The translations under genes were made by a program, and so were the position numbers. Under the pieces are notes generated by a model. That model worked only from the letters and a program-made list of their open reading frames with translations. It was not told where the DNA came from and made no database searches. This document shows, piece after piece, positions 41,283 through 50,532 of a DNA stretch of 64,000 nt (the stretch's first letter is position 1; every line of letters starts with the position of its first letter). Source of the DNA: Lacibacter cauensis (GTDB lineage: Bacteria; Bacteroidota; Bacteroidia; Chitinophagales; Chitinophagaceae); NCBI RefSeq assembly GCF_007830055.1, contig NZ_VLLE01000002.1, positions 507,953 to 571,952 of the forward strand, given 5' to 3'.

Positions 41283-41666
41283 TTACACCGCTACATCGGG
41301 AGGTTGATGAATTGCGTAAAGATGTCCTGCAAGGGTTGATGACGAATAAGGTACAGCGATCCTTTCCAGATCAACAAAAAATTGATTGGATTTAAACGAA
41401 GCAAGAGGTTGAGGGATGATTACCTGCGCAGTAACCGGATGATGCAAATGTTTAAAAGGCAGATTATTGTCTTCCGTATTGTCAGAACTCATACCATCAT
41501 CGCCTATGTAATGCTGCACTAGAAATGTTACAAAGCCAATGGATGGATTGAGCTGATGATGCCATTTATAATGCTCTGCCATTTTTGGTAAACTCAACAG
41601 TTGACCAAATTCTGTATAGCCCAAAAGCTGTACAGCCAATAAGAATATTGCAAAATACCTGCGCAT
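41283..41666 (-). CDS. Small secreted protein, paralogue of 47298-47690
   Basis: A signal-like N-terminus (YFAIFLLAVQLLGYTEFGQLL) is followed by LPKMAEHYKWHHQLNPSIGFVTFLVQHYIGDD, then DNNLPFKHLHHPV, and the chain ends HQPPDVAV. The paralogue near 47.5 kb has the same framework (QLLKFPLLMQHYAEHR; GIIEFLAEHY; LPFK; WQPP at the end). Histidine-rich parts suggest, but do not prove, metal binding. It is the last gene of the metal efflux operon (50 nt after czcB). The frame opens at 41687; ATG 41666 removes a short extension. No family name is recognised. Confidence 0.75.
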   Translation of the reverse strand: MRRYFAIFLLAVQLLGYTEFGQLLSLPKMAEHYKWHHQLNPSIGFVTFLVQHYIGDDGMSSDNTEDNNLPFKHLHHPVTAQVIIPQPLASFKSNQFFVDLERIAVPYSSSTLAGHLYAIHQPPDVAV

Positions 41667-41716
41667 GCTATGACAAAAACCTGACAATAATCGTGCCGTC
41701 TGTTTTTTACAGCCTG

Positions 41717-42847
41717 TTAATCTTCGGTTTTATTTTTTAAGCTCATTAAAACGGTATAAGCACCTTTGCCTACAATTTCTTTTTGCTGAAGGGCATCGCC
41801 ATTTAAAATTTCGGTGAAGCCTTTTTCGCTGATGCCGGTCTGCACTTCGGTCAGTTCAAATTGCTTTTCTGATTTTTTCACAAACACATAATGCTTGTTT
41901 TCGAAACGCACCACTGCATCTTCAGGTACAACCCAGGCAGCTTTGTTTTTTACTTCCACTTCGGCATTCATATACGTACCGGGGATCAGCGTTTTATCGT
42001 ATGCTTCAAAATGGCAATGCACTTCGGTGTTTCGTTCATCGTTGAGGTCTTTACCAATCAACAGAATTTCGCATTCGTGTTTGTTCGAAGGATCGTTATT
42101 GGTATATGCAACCAGTTTCTGACCGATAAACAGTTTGTTGACATCCTTTTCAAAAACAGTGAGTGCAAGATGAATGTCGGTGGGATTAATCAGTTCAAAC
42201 AACACATCAGTAGGCGCTACATATTTTCCGATGTTCACGTTTACTGCCGAAACATATCCATCAATAGGCGAAAAGATCTGGATGCTGCGGGTGATATTCG
42301 ATTCATCTAAACGGCTTAAGTTGATGCCGGCGAGTTTTAATTTTTCTGCAAGTGCACTGGTCAACACTTTCTGGCTTCTGAATTCGGCTTCGGCCTGCTG
42401 ATAGGTTTTATCGCTGCTGGCTTTGCTTTCGTTCAGCTCTTTCTGGCGGTTGTATTCATTTTCAAGAAAAGGAAGTTTGGCTTTGGCTGTTAAATAATCC
42501 TGTTGCAGCTGAATATATTGCTGGTCTTCAATTACTGCAATTACTTCACCTTTCTTTACATGCAAACCGGGCAGGAGTTTGGTAGATTTGAGATAGCCGC
42601 CCATGGGCACACTGATGGATACAATATTCTGCGGCGGCACATCAATTTTGCCATTGAGTTTAAGCATCGATGAAATTTGCTGCTGTTGCAGTTTGGTTAT
42701 TTCAAGCGCTGCATTTTTTAATTGCGCATCGGTTAATGTAACCAGGCTTTCAACTGCCTGTTCGGTTGTTGCTTCTGCCGTTTTTGTTTTACCACCACAA
42801 GCCTGTAACAATAATGCAGTGCTGAATAATATGAATGCGTATTTCAT
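41717..42847 (-). CDS. czcB: RND efflux periplasmic adaptor, CzcB/CusB type, lipoprotein
   Basis: A lipoprotein signal (FILFSTALLLQAC) is followed by a lipoyl half-motif pair typical of membrane fusion proteins: ISVPMGGYLKSTKLLPGLHVKKGEVIAVIED, with IQIFSPIDGYVSAVNVNIGKYVAPTDVLFE as the partner. A coiled-coil hairpin (LQQDYLTAKAKLPFLENEYNRQKELNE) lies between them, and a C-terminal beta-barrel region follows. It bridges the inner-membrane pump and the outer-membrane channel. No Met-rich or His-rich copper motif is visible, so the Czc name is preferred to Cus. It lies 10 nt downstream of the pump gene in one operon. Confidence 0.92.
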   Translation of the reverse strand: MKYAFILFSTALLLQACGGKTKTAEATTEQAVESLVTLTDAQLKNAALEITKLQQQQISSMLKLNGKIDVPPQNIVSISVPMGGYLKSTKLLPGLHVKKGEVIAVIEDQQYIQLQQDYLTAKAKLPFLENEYNRQKELNESKASSDKTYQQAEAEFRSQKVLTSALAEKLKLAGINLSRLDESNITRSIQIFSPIDGYVSAVNVNIGKYVAPTDVLFELINPTDIHLALTVFEKDVNKLFIGQKLVAYTNNDPSNKHECEILLIGKDLNDERNTEVHCHFEAYDKTLIPGTYMNAEVEVKNKAAWVVPEDAVVRFENKHYVFVKKSEKQFELTEVQTGISEKGFTEILNGDALQQKEIVGKGAYTVLMSLKNKTED

Positions 42848-42857
42848 TTCGAATAAT

Positions 42858-45800
42858 TTATTGATTGCTGTAATAGTTTAATTGAATGCTGCTTTCGTTG
42901 AGATTTTTTACCGCTTCGAGATAATCGCTTTTGATACCTGTTGCCTGGTTGATTAACATAAACCATTCGAGGTAATTGATTAATCCGCTGTTGAATTGTT
43001 TGTTGGCGGTTGTTAAGATCAACGTGGCATTCTGCAGACCGGTTTTTTCAAAATAATCAACACTTTCTTTGTACTTGAGGTATTGTTGTTGTGCCGATTG
43101 ATAATGCGTGTTCAATTCGTTCATGCTTACCATGTATTGATTGGCCGCAAGCTGTTTGCTGAATTTTGCACTGTTGATCTTTGCTTTTTGTGCTTTGGCA
43201 AAAACAGGAATACCAATCCCAACCTGCATCGATTGAAAACGATAGGATGAAGGATAGAAATTGTTATCGGCGCCGGTACCACGTATACTGGTGCTGAACA
43301 AGCCCAGCGACAGATCGGGGAGGAGCTTTGCTTTTTCTACGGCAATGGCTGCATCTGCAATCTGTTGCTGTTGTTTAATGAACGCAATGTTTGGATGATT
43401 GCTCAATTCGGCCGGTGCAAGTTGAACTGTATGCTTCAATTCTTTTGTGGATACAGTAAACGCTGTTGTTGAGTTGAGCAATAACTGGAACTGCAATTGT
43501 ACAAGTGCCTGGTCTTTTTGCAACTGCTGACGTTGCAAACGAATTTGTCCCAACTGTGTTTCGGCTGTTGCTTTTTCCAGCACATTGCTTTCGCCTTTTT
43601 GTAAACGCAATTCGGTTAAACGATAAAATGCACTGTATAAACTATCGGCTTCCTGCAACAGTTGTGCTTTTTGCTGCAGGTATAAGAGATGATAGAATGC
43701 AGTTGTTACATCCCGTTTCAGTTCGGCTTCTTTTACTGCAACAAACAACACATTGTTCTTCCATTCTTCGGTTAAGAATGTTTTTTGGGTGCTGTACACT
43801 TTCGGAAAGTTGAACGATTGCGAAAGCCCGAATCGGGTATCGTTGTAAATACTGTTGAACTGTCCAACCTCAGCCGATACCGTTGTTTGCGGCACTACCG
43901 CAGCAGAACCAATGAGCATTTTTTTGTACTCCGTTACTAACTTCTCCTGCTTCACCTGCAGGTTGTTTTTTAACGCTGTATCAATAGCCGATTGTAAGGT
44001 GATCGGTGTTTGTGCGGTAGCTGCAGCTACAGATAAGAGCAATACAATCAGTAAGGTTGGTTTTTTCATTGCTTTTCTTTTTTTGCGTTTTTCAGTTCCT
44101 TTTTCAAACAGAACATACAGCCCGGGTAAGACGAATAGTGTTAAAAACGTTGCCACCAATAAGCCACCTATCAATACGGTTGCTAATGGACGTTGCACTT
44201 CTGCACCGGCACCTGTACTGAGTGCCATGGGTAAAATACCAAAGGATGCTACAAAGGCAGTCATTAACACCGGACGTAAACGGATTTTTGTTCCCATGAC
44301 AGCAATCTTTCGTGGATCGGTCCAGCCTTCATCACGCAGGCGATTGAATTCGGAGATCAATACAATGCCATTTAATACTGCTACACCAAACAAGGCGATA
44401 AAGCCCACACCTGCAGAAATACTGAACGGCATATCACGCAATGCCAATGCGAAAATGCCACCGGTTGCAGATAATGGGATTGCGGAATAAATCAATAAGC
44501 CTTGCTTAATGGAATTGAAGGAGAAGAACAATAGTAAGAAGATGAGCAACAGTGCTACCGGTACTGCAATGGCTAATCTTGCTTTTGCAGCATTCAGGTT
44601 TTCAAATGCACCACCATAGGTTACATAATAACCTGCAGGCAGTTTCATTTTCGCTTCTACTTTTTGCTGCAGTTCGTTTACGATCGATTGCACATCTCTG
44701 TCGCCCACATTAAAACCAACAATGATTCTGCGCTTGGCATCTTCACGTTGTATCTGGTTAGGACCTTCTTTAATTTCTACGTTTGCCAATTGGTATAACG
44801 GCACCTGTGTGCCACCTTTCACCGGTATCAACAGGTTTTGAATGTCTTCAATATTCTTTCGTTTTTCACCGCTCAATCGCACCACCATATCAAAACGCTT
44901 TTCTCCTTCGTACACAAAGCCGGTGGCTTCGCCTGCCAGGCCTGTGTTGATGATGTGATTAACGTCGCTGATGTTCAACCCATATTGCGAAATAGCAGCA
45001 CGGTTGTATTCGATAATGATCTGGGGCATACCGGATACCGGTTCAACATATAAATTCTTGGAGCCTTGTACCGATGAAACCAAATTGCCTAACTGTTGTG
45101 CATAATGCGCCAGCGTATCAATGTTCTCACCAAATATTTTACATACCACATCCTGTTTGGCGCCCGTCATCAGTTCATTAAAACGCATCTGCACAGGAAA
45201 CTGAAAACTTACGGTGATGCCCGGCACTACTGCAACTGCTTTACTCATTTTATCTGCCAAGTCATCAAAGTTTTTTGCAGAGGTCCATTCTTTTTTGTCT
45301 TTCAAAATCACCATCATATCCGCAGCTTCCATCGGCATCGGGTCAGTTGGAATTTCGCCACTGCCGATTTTGGTAACCACCTGTTCTACTTCAGGGAATT
45401 GTGATTTTAAGATATGTGCAGCTTTCTGTGTGCTTTCAATAGTGGTAGTAAGATTGCTGCCTGTCAACACTCTTGTTTCAACTGCAAAATCGCCTTCTTC
45501 CAATGCAGGAATAAATTCGCCACCCAAAGTGGTTAACACAAATACAGAAGCGACGAATAACAATACGGATGCTGCAATCACCCATTTTGAAATGTTGAGA
45601 ACTTTATTGAGCGCTTTCTGATAATGGAATTCAAAAAACTCCATCATCTTATCAGCAAATGTTTTCTTGTGTGTGAGTTTCCGGCTCATAATCAGCGAAC
45701 TCATCATGGGTACATAGGTGAGTGAAAGAATGAATGCACCCAGCAATGCAAACGCAATGGTCTGCGCCATGGGAATGAACATCTTTCCTTCAATACCCTG

Positions 45801-47207
45801 CAACGTAAAGGTTGGCAGATACACAATAAGGATAATGATTTGACCAAAGACTACACTGCGTGCCATTTTACCCGAAGCTGCACTTACTTCTTCGTTCATC
45901 TGGTGCTGCGATAATTTGTTTACATGCGTAAAGTGTTTGCTGTGCGTAAGCTGGTGCAATACAGCTTCCACAATAAACACGGCACCATCAACTATCAACC
46001 CAAAATCAAGTGCGCCTAAGCTCATCAGGTTACCGATCACGCCAAAGATGTTCATCATAATTACGGCAAACAACATGGCCAGCGGAATAACCGACGCCAC
46101 TAAAAATCCTGCACGTAAATTTCCAAGGAAGAGAATAAGCACAAACAGTACAATCAATGCACCTTCGATCAAATTTGTTTTAACTGTACCAATGGCATTA
46201 TTCACCATTTTGGTGCGGTCGAGGAAGGGTTCAATGATGACGCCTTCGGGTAACGATTTCTGTATTTGCGCTACTCGCTCTTTTACATTCTTAATTACTT
46301 CGCTGCTGTTGGCGCCTTTCAACATCATTACAACAGCACCGGCAACTTCACCTTCATCGTTGTACGTAAGTGCGCCAAAACGTGTGGCTTGTCCAAAGCG
46401 TACATCGGCCACATCACGCACAAAAAGAGGAGTTCCTGCAGAAGTGTTTTTGATGAAAGTTGATTGAATATCTTCCACGCTGCCCACTAAACCTTCGCTG
46501 CGGATATACAATACTGTTGGGCCTTTTTCAATATAGGCACCCCCGGTGTTCTGGTTGCTTTTTTCCAATGCCGTAAATACATCGCTCATGGTAATACCCA
46601 GCGATTGCAGCTTGTTGGGATCAACTGCAATTTCATATTGCTTTAAACGGCCACCGAAGCTGCTTACATCGGCTACGCCTTTTACGCCCAGCAACTGACG
46701 GCGAACGATCCAATCCTGGATGGTTCGTAATTCCATGGCGTCGTATTTGTTTTCGTACCCTTTCTTCGGTCGAACGGTGTACTGGTAGATTTCGCCCAGA
46801 CCTGTTGTAACTGGTCCTAATGAAATGGAACCGATGCCCGCAGGTATTTCATCTTTTACCTGTTGTAAGCGTTCGGCTACCTGTTGCCTTGCCCAGTAAA
46901 TATCTACATCGTCATTAAATACAATTGTTACCAACGAAAGGCCGAAGCGGGAGAAGCTGCGGATTTCGTGCAGTCCCGAAATATTGTTATTCGCCAGTTC
47001 AATGGGGAAGGTGACTAATCTTTCAATATCTGTTGCACCGAGTGATGGCGCAACAGTAATGACCTGTACCTGGTTATTGGTGATATCGGGCACAGCATCG
47101 ATGGGGAGTTTGGTAAACTCGTAACTGCCATAACCGATGAGTACTGCTATAAAAAGACCAATAACAAGTTTGTTATTGACAGAAAAACGGATGATTGCAT
47201 TCAGCAT
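42858..47207 (-). CDS. czcA: Heavy-metal RND efflux pump (CzcA type) fused in frame to a TolC-like outer-membrane factor (CzcC type)
   Basis: Residues 1-~1035 are a complete HME-RND pump: start ...NNKLVIGLFIAVLIGYGSYEF, TM4 relay motif DFGLIVDGAVFIVEA near residue 398 (three acidic residues, as in the Zn/Co/Cd type CzcA), and RPVLMTAFVASFGILPMALSTGAGAEVQRPLATV near residue 1000. A basic stretch EKRKKRKAMKK follows, and from residue 1047 (ATG at 44069) MKKPTLLIVLLLSVAAATAQ, which reads as a cleavable signal peptide. Residues ~1067-1449 are a TolC-family factor. There is no stop codon between the two parts. The pump is in the inner membrane and the factor in the outer membrane; signal-peptidase cleavage would separate them. 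Neighbours are czcB and two paralogous secreted proteins. Confidence 0.92.
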   Translation of the reverse strand: MLNAIIRFSVNNKLVIGLFIAVLIGYGSYEFTKLPIDAVPDITNNQVQVITVAPSLGATDIERLVTFPIELANNNISGLHEIRSFSRFGLSLVTIVFNDDVDIYWARQQVAERLQQVKDEIPAGIGSISLGPVTTGLGEIYQYTVRPKKGYENKYDAMELRTIQDWIVRRQLLGVKGVADVSSFGGRLKQYEIAVDPNKLQSLGITMSDVFTALEKSNQNTGGAYIEKGPTVLYIRSEGLVGSVEDIQSTFIKNTSAGTPLFVRDVADVRFGQATRFGALTYNDEGEVAGAVVMMLKGANSSEVIKNVKERVAQIQKSLPEGVIIEPFLDRTKMVNNAIGTVKTNLIEGALIVLFVLILFLGNLRAGFLVASVIPLAMLFAVIMMNIFGVIGNLMSLGALDFGLIVDGAVFIVEAVLHQLTHSKHFTHVNKLSQHQMNEEVSAASGKMARSVVFGQIIILIVYLPTFTLQGIEGKMFIPMAQTIAFALLGAFILSLTYVPMMSSLIMSRKLTHKKTFADKMMEFFEFHYQKALNKVLNISKWVIAASVLLFVASVFVLTTLGGEFIPALEEGDFAVETRVLTGSNLTTTIESTQKAAHILKSQFPEVEQVVTKIGSGEIPTDPMPMEAADMMVILKDKKEWTSAKNFDDLADKMSKAVAVVPGITVSFQFPVQMRFNELMTGAKQDVVCKIFGENIDTLAHYAQQLGNLVSSVQGSKNLYVEPVSGMPQIIIEYNRAAISQYGLNISDVNHIINTGLAGEATGFVYEGEKRFDMVVRLSGEKRKNIEDIQNLLIPVKGGTQVPLYQLANVEIKEGPNQIQREDAKRRIIVGFNVGDRDVQSIVNELQQKVEAKMKLPAGYYVTYGGAFENLNAAKARLAIAVPVALLLIFLLLFFSFNSIKQGLLIYSAIPLSATGGIFALALRDMPFSISAGVGFIALFGVAVLNGIVLISEFNRLRDEGWTDPRKIAVMGTKIRLRPVLMTAFVASFGILPMALSTGAGAEVQRPLATVLIGGLLVATFLTLFVLPGLYVLFEKGTEKRKKRKAMKKPTLLIVLLLSVAAATAQTPITLQSAIDTALKNNLQVKQEKLVTEYKKMLIGSAAVVPQTTVSAEVGQFNSIYNDTRFGLSQSFNFPKVYSTQKTFLTEEWKNNVLFVAVKEAELKRDVTTAFYHLLYLQQKAQLLQEADSLYSAFYRLTELRLQKGESNVLEKATAETQLGQIRLQRQQLQKDQALVQLQFQLLLNSTTAFTVSTKELKHTVQLAPAELSNHPNIAFIKQQQQIADAAIAVEKAKLLPDLSLGLFSTSIRGTGADNNFYPSSYRFQSMQVGIGIPVFAKAQKAKINSAKFSKQLAANQYMVSMNELNTHYQSAQQQYLKYKESVDYFEKTGLQNATLILTTANKQFNSGLINYLEWFMLINQATGIKSDYLEAVKNLNESSIQLNYYSNQ

Positions 47208-47297
47208 TTAGGAGCTGTTTAAATAAATCAAGAATAGCACTGCTGCTTTGCTTTTGCAAAACGGTAGTGTGTTACAGAAAATAGAATGGAATATGCA

Positions 47298-47690
47298 TCA
47301 GCAGGAGCGGGGAGGCTGCCAGATAGAGGAGAGGTAAACTGCTGAAATAAAATCTTCGTTGGGTATAAACCGTTCTACCGTTAAGGCGTGTACGGGTTTG
47401 GGTGCGGCAACAAAAAAGGTAGCCGGAACCCCAATACTTAAAACAGCACCGGTATAACCCGTTTTTGATTTAAAAGGTAATTGCTGATCCTTGCTGTAAT
47501 CGAGATCGACAATGTTCTTATCGTTATAATGTTCTGCAAGAAACTCAATAATACCCAGTTTGTGATTTTGGGCTCTGTGTTCGGCATAATGTTGCATGAG
47601 CAAAGGGAACTTCAACAACTGACGTAATTCAGTAGATGAAATGAGATAAGCTCCCAGAAATAATATGCAGATAAGTTTCTTCAACGGCAC
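47298..47690 (-). CDS. Small secreted protein, paralogue of 41283-41666
   Basis: 130 residues with a signal-like N-terminus (LICILFLGAYLISSTELRQLL) and the framework shared with the protein near 41.5 kb: KFPLLMQHYAEHRAQNHKLGIIEFLAEHYND, then QQLPFKSK, ending WQPPRSC. Unlike the paralogue, the His-rich patches are fewer. It precedes the pump gene by 90 nt and follows the membrane protein gene at 47706 by 15 nt, so the pair of paralogues brackets the efflux genes. No family name is recognised; a periplasmic accessory to metal export is inference from position. Confidence 0.75.
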   Translation of the reverse strand: MPLKKLICILFLGAYLISSTELRQLLKFPLLMQHYAEHRAQNHKLGIIEFLAEHYNDKNIVDLDYSKDQQLPFKSKTGYTGAVLSIGVPATFFVAAPKPVHALTVERFIPNEDFISAVYLSSIWQPPRSC

Positions 47691-47705
47691 AAAGATAAAC
47701 GAAAA

Positions 47706-48311
47706 TCAGCTTTTGGTAAACTTCTGCCTGCAATAAGCGTTTACTTCATCCATTTGCAGCTCGCTGAGTACAGCGCCTGTTTCGTATTGAATGAAGTGAT
47801 TTTGTATGGTATTGATGGAGACGAAATCGTTTTTAATTAACATGTTGTCTATGTCTTTCCACTCAATAAGACGGGCTTTCAGGTTGGCCGGAATGTGAAC
47901 GCCTTTTTCATCAATCAATACTTCGCATGGTTTAAAAATTTTACGTTCGGTAAAGAACAGCAACAATAAACCAAGTGCACCAAACACCTGCAGCACTGCA
48001 CGCAGGCCGTCGTTCATGCTGAGAAAATAGGAGGAGGCATAGAATAAAACTGTTGCCGCCAGCAAGCGGATTAGTCCGTTGGAGCTGTTTTGATTAGCCG
48101 ACCATTTTTTGCCGGAAAAAGCATAGCTGATGAGGACTAATGCAGTGGCAATTTGCACCACAATAAAAACGAGGTTGGGAGTTGGGTTTTTAAAATCGCC
48201 CCATGCATTGGCGATCATCAGAAATCCTGCAAGCAAGTGCAGCAGGCGGGCTGCTTTTTTTTGCTTTTCGAACGGTTCAAAAAAGATGGGTATGTTGTAA
48301 GAAGTTGTCAC
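47706..48311 (-). CDS. Membrane protein, paralogue of 37444-38040
   Basis: 201 residues with four hydrophobic segments (LLHLLAGFLMIANAWGDF; LVFIVVQIATALVLISYAF; LIRLLAATVLFYASSYFL; AVLQVFGALGLLLLFF). A soluble tail has EVLIDEKGVHIPANLKARLIEWKDIDNMLIKND and ends CRQKFTKS. The architecture and the IEW..I...M / C...KS tail match the 198-residue protein near 37.7 kb. It may be the first gene of the efflux operon (15 nt before the secreted paralogue). No family name is recognised. Confidence 0.78.
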   Translation of the reverse strand: MTTSYNIPIFFEPFEKQKKAARLLHLLAGFLMIANAWGDFKNPTPNLVFIVVQIATALVLISYAFSGKKWSANQNSSNGLIRLLAATVLFYASSYFLSMNDGLRAVLQVFGALGLLLLFFTERKIFKPCEVLIDEKGVHIPANLKARLIEWKDIDNMLIKNDFVSINTIQNHFIQYETGAVLSELQMDEVNAYCRQKFTKS

Positions 48312-48373
48312 GCTGTAAAGATACAGTTAAATGCGCCACCCATTTAACGGATACGTACAAATTATGCTGCTTG

Positions 48374-50518
48374 TTATAACGGTATGTATACAAACAACGT
48401 AAACCCTTCACCCGGCGCAGAAATAATTTTCGATGTGCCGCTATAAATACTCAACCGGCTGTTGATATTGCGTAAGCCAATACCATTTGGTTTTTTATCG
48501 GTTTCCATTCCTTTACCATTATCCCTTATACTCATTTCAATACCTTGGTTTTTTTCTTCAACAACCAGGTGCACTTCAGAAGCTTCGGCATATTTGAGAA
48601 TGTTAGCGCATTGTTCCTGCGCAATTCTGTAGAGTGCAAGCTTTTGTTTATTGGTTAGTTGCTGATCGATACCAGCGTGAACAAACACGTTAACTGCGGT
48701 TTGTACACTTACAAACATGTCTGTTGTTAGTGTTTGTAATAAATTGTGCAGGCTTTCCTGCTCAATATTAGGCGTAACCATTTCGTGCGCCAGTTTCCTG
48801 TTTTCTTTAATTACCTCATCTAAACTTTCTACACATTTATCCAACAGGTGTTTATTTTTTTCTACGTTTGATGTGGTAAGCTGCAGCATCATTTTGGTGC
48901 CTACCAGGATCTGGTTAATGTTGTCGTGTAGTTCCTGTCCTATAAAGTTGCGTTCCTTTTCCTGCGCATCCAGTGCTGTAGCTGTAATTTCCCGGGCGGC
49001 TTTCTGTTGCTGATCGATGAGTTTTTGCTGCAGTTCTTTCCTTTCAGAAATATCACGAATGAATGCACAAAAGAATTCGCCGTCGCCGGTTTTAACGGGT
49101 ATCATAAACAATTCAATCGGGAATTCTTTTCCGGATTTTTTAAGAGCTGTAAGTTCCAGCATTCTGCCCGATACCTTTTTTTCACCGGTTACAAGATAGT
49201 GCGCCATAGCATGATCATGTGCATGTCTGTGTTGTGGCGGAACAATTGTTGTGGTAAGTGTTTGATTTTTTATTTCTTCAAATGTCCAGCCGAAAAGTTC
49301 TTCTGCACGTTTGTTCCAGAAAATAAATTTGTTATCGTTGTTTACACAAATGATGGCGTCGAGAGCAGAACTCATAATGAGGTTACGTACTTCTTCGCTC
49401 TGTTTTACAGATCGCTCTATTCTTTTTCTTGCGGAAATATCTCGTATAAAAATCGATAGCCCATCCGTTGATGGATAGATATGATTTTCCTGCCAGAGGT
49501 CGAGTGGTTCATAATAGTCTTCACTGAAAACATATTTTTGTTCAGTTAACGCCTCTGTTATTGAATGATAAGTTTTACTTCCTACAGCATCCGGAAAAAT
49601 ATCCCAAACATTTTTGCCGATCAGGTCATCTGCGTTCTTTTGTATAAGTTCTGCAGCTTGTTTGTTTAAATAAACATAATTGAAGTTTTTATCGAGCGAA
49701 ATGAATGCATCTGTAATTCGCTCTACCATTTCCCTGTACTGTTCCTGACTTTTTTGATATGCTAGTTGTATTTCTTTTTTCTCAGTAATGTCATCAAAAA
49801 TTATCACTAAACCTTCTGATGAAGGATATGCACTTACCGTTGCCCAACGTTTAAAGTGTTCTGAATAATCTTCGATGTGTACCTGCTGTTGTAGTTGCAT
49901 GGCTCTTTTATAGGCGTTGTAAAATTTTCCGCCAATCAATTGCGGGTATTCATCCCACAGTACTTTGCCTGCAATTTCATCGGGGTTGCATTCAAATATT
50001 TCTGCAGCAGTTTTATTCATGTATAAAACACGCCAGTTTTTATCGAGCGCATAAATTCCCTTTTCAATATGTTCAATTAGAAAACGGTATTTCGCTTCGC
50101 TCGAACGAAGTTGTATTTCTGCAAGTTGTTTTTCTTTTTTAGCTTCTTTATTGCTGATTGCCTGGTAAATGGCAGAAGGCAACCTGGTTAACCGGTCTTT
50201 CAATATATAATCATCAATACCCAGCTTCATAATGTTGATGATAAAATCTTCGTGTACCGTACCCGTAACCAGAATAAACGGTATGTCGGGCAGCAAGTTG
50301 CGTACAATTTGTACAGCTTCTCTTGCTTCAAATTGAGGTAGTGAATTGTCTGATAATATAACATCAAATGAATTGTTCGAAAGCGCCGTAATAAAATCGG
50401 GCCGGTTATCTACCCATGTACTTTCATACTGCATCTCTTCTTTTCGGAGGGCATGTTTGATCAACTCCACATCAGTGGGGTTGTCTTCCAGAATCAGGAT
50501 GTTCAGTTTTTTATTCAT
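48374..50518 (-). CDS. Hybrid sensor kinase: N-terminal receiver, three PAS domains, DesK-type histidine kinase
   Basis: Residues 1-120 form a CheY-like receiver (ILILEDNPTDVELI, phospho-acceptor Asp in VILSDNSLP, Lys in DDYILKDRL). Three PAS domains follow (RFLIEHIEKGIYALDKNW; YREMVERITDAFISLDKNF; NLIMSSALDAIICVNNDNK). The HisKA_3 box ERNFIGQELHDNINQILVG has the phosphorylated His, and the C-terminal HATPase has NILKYAEASEV, IRDNGKGMET and NGIGLRNINSRL. It is cytoplasmic, without membrane helices. The receiver in front implies input from another kinase, and the gene lies 14 nt after the response regulator gene. 714 residues. Confidence 0.93.
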   Translation of the reverse strand: MNKKLNILILEDNPTDVELIKHALRKEEMQYESTWVDNRPDFITALSNNSFDVILSDNSLPQFEAREAVQIVRNLLPDIPFILVTGTVHEDFIINIMKLGIDDYILKDRLTRLPSAIYQAISNKEAKKEKQLAEIQLRSSEAKYRFLIEHIEKGIYALDKNWRVLYMNKTAAEIFECNPDEIAGKVLWDEYPQLIGGKFYNAYKRAMQLQQQVHIEDYSEHFKRWATVSAYPSSEGLVIIFDDITEKKEIQLAYQKSQEQYREMVERITDAFISLDKNFNYVYLNKQAAELIQKNADDLIGKNVWDIFPDAVGSKTYHSITEALTEQKYVFSEDYYEPLDLWQENHIYPSTDGLSIFIRDISARKRIERSVKQSEEVRNLIMSSALDAIICVNNDNKFIFWNKRAEELFGWTFEEIKNQTLTTTIVPPQHRHAHDHAMAHYLVTGEKKVSGRMLELTALKKSGKEFPIELFMIPVKTGDGEFFCAFIRDISERKELQQKLIDQQQKAAREITATALDAQEKERNFIGQELHDNINQILVGTKMMLQLTTSNVEKNKHLLDKCVESLDEVIKENRKLAHEMVTPNIEQESLHNLLQTLTTDMFVSVQTAVNVFVHAGIDQQLTNKQKLALYRIAQEQCANILKYAEASEVHLVVEEKNQGIEMSIRDNGKGMETDKKPNGIGLRNINSRLSIYSGTSKIISAPGEGFTLFVYIPL

Positions 50519-50532
50519 GGTTATGCATATTC

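Noticed and set aside
41717-47207. Copper/silver (Cus) assignment for the efflux system
   Set aside because: The TM4 motif DFGLIVDGAVFIVEA has the acidic triad of Zn/Co/Cd-type pumps, and there are no Met-rich copper motifs.
48374-50518. Phytochrome (GAF/PHY) sensor in the receiver-led kinase
   Set aside because: Only PAS-like segments are visible; no chromophore-binding Cys/His GAF pattern.
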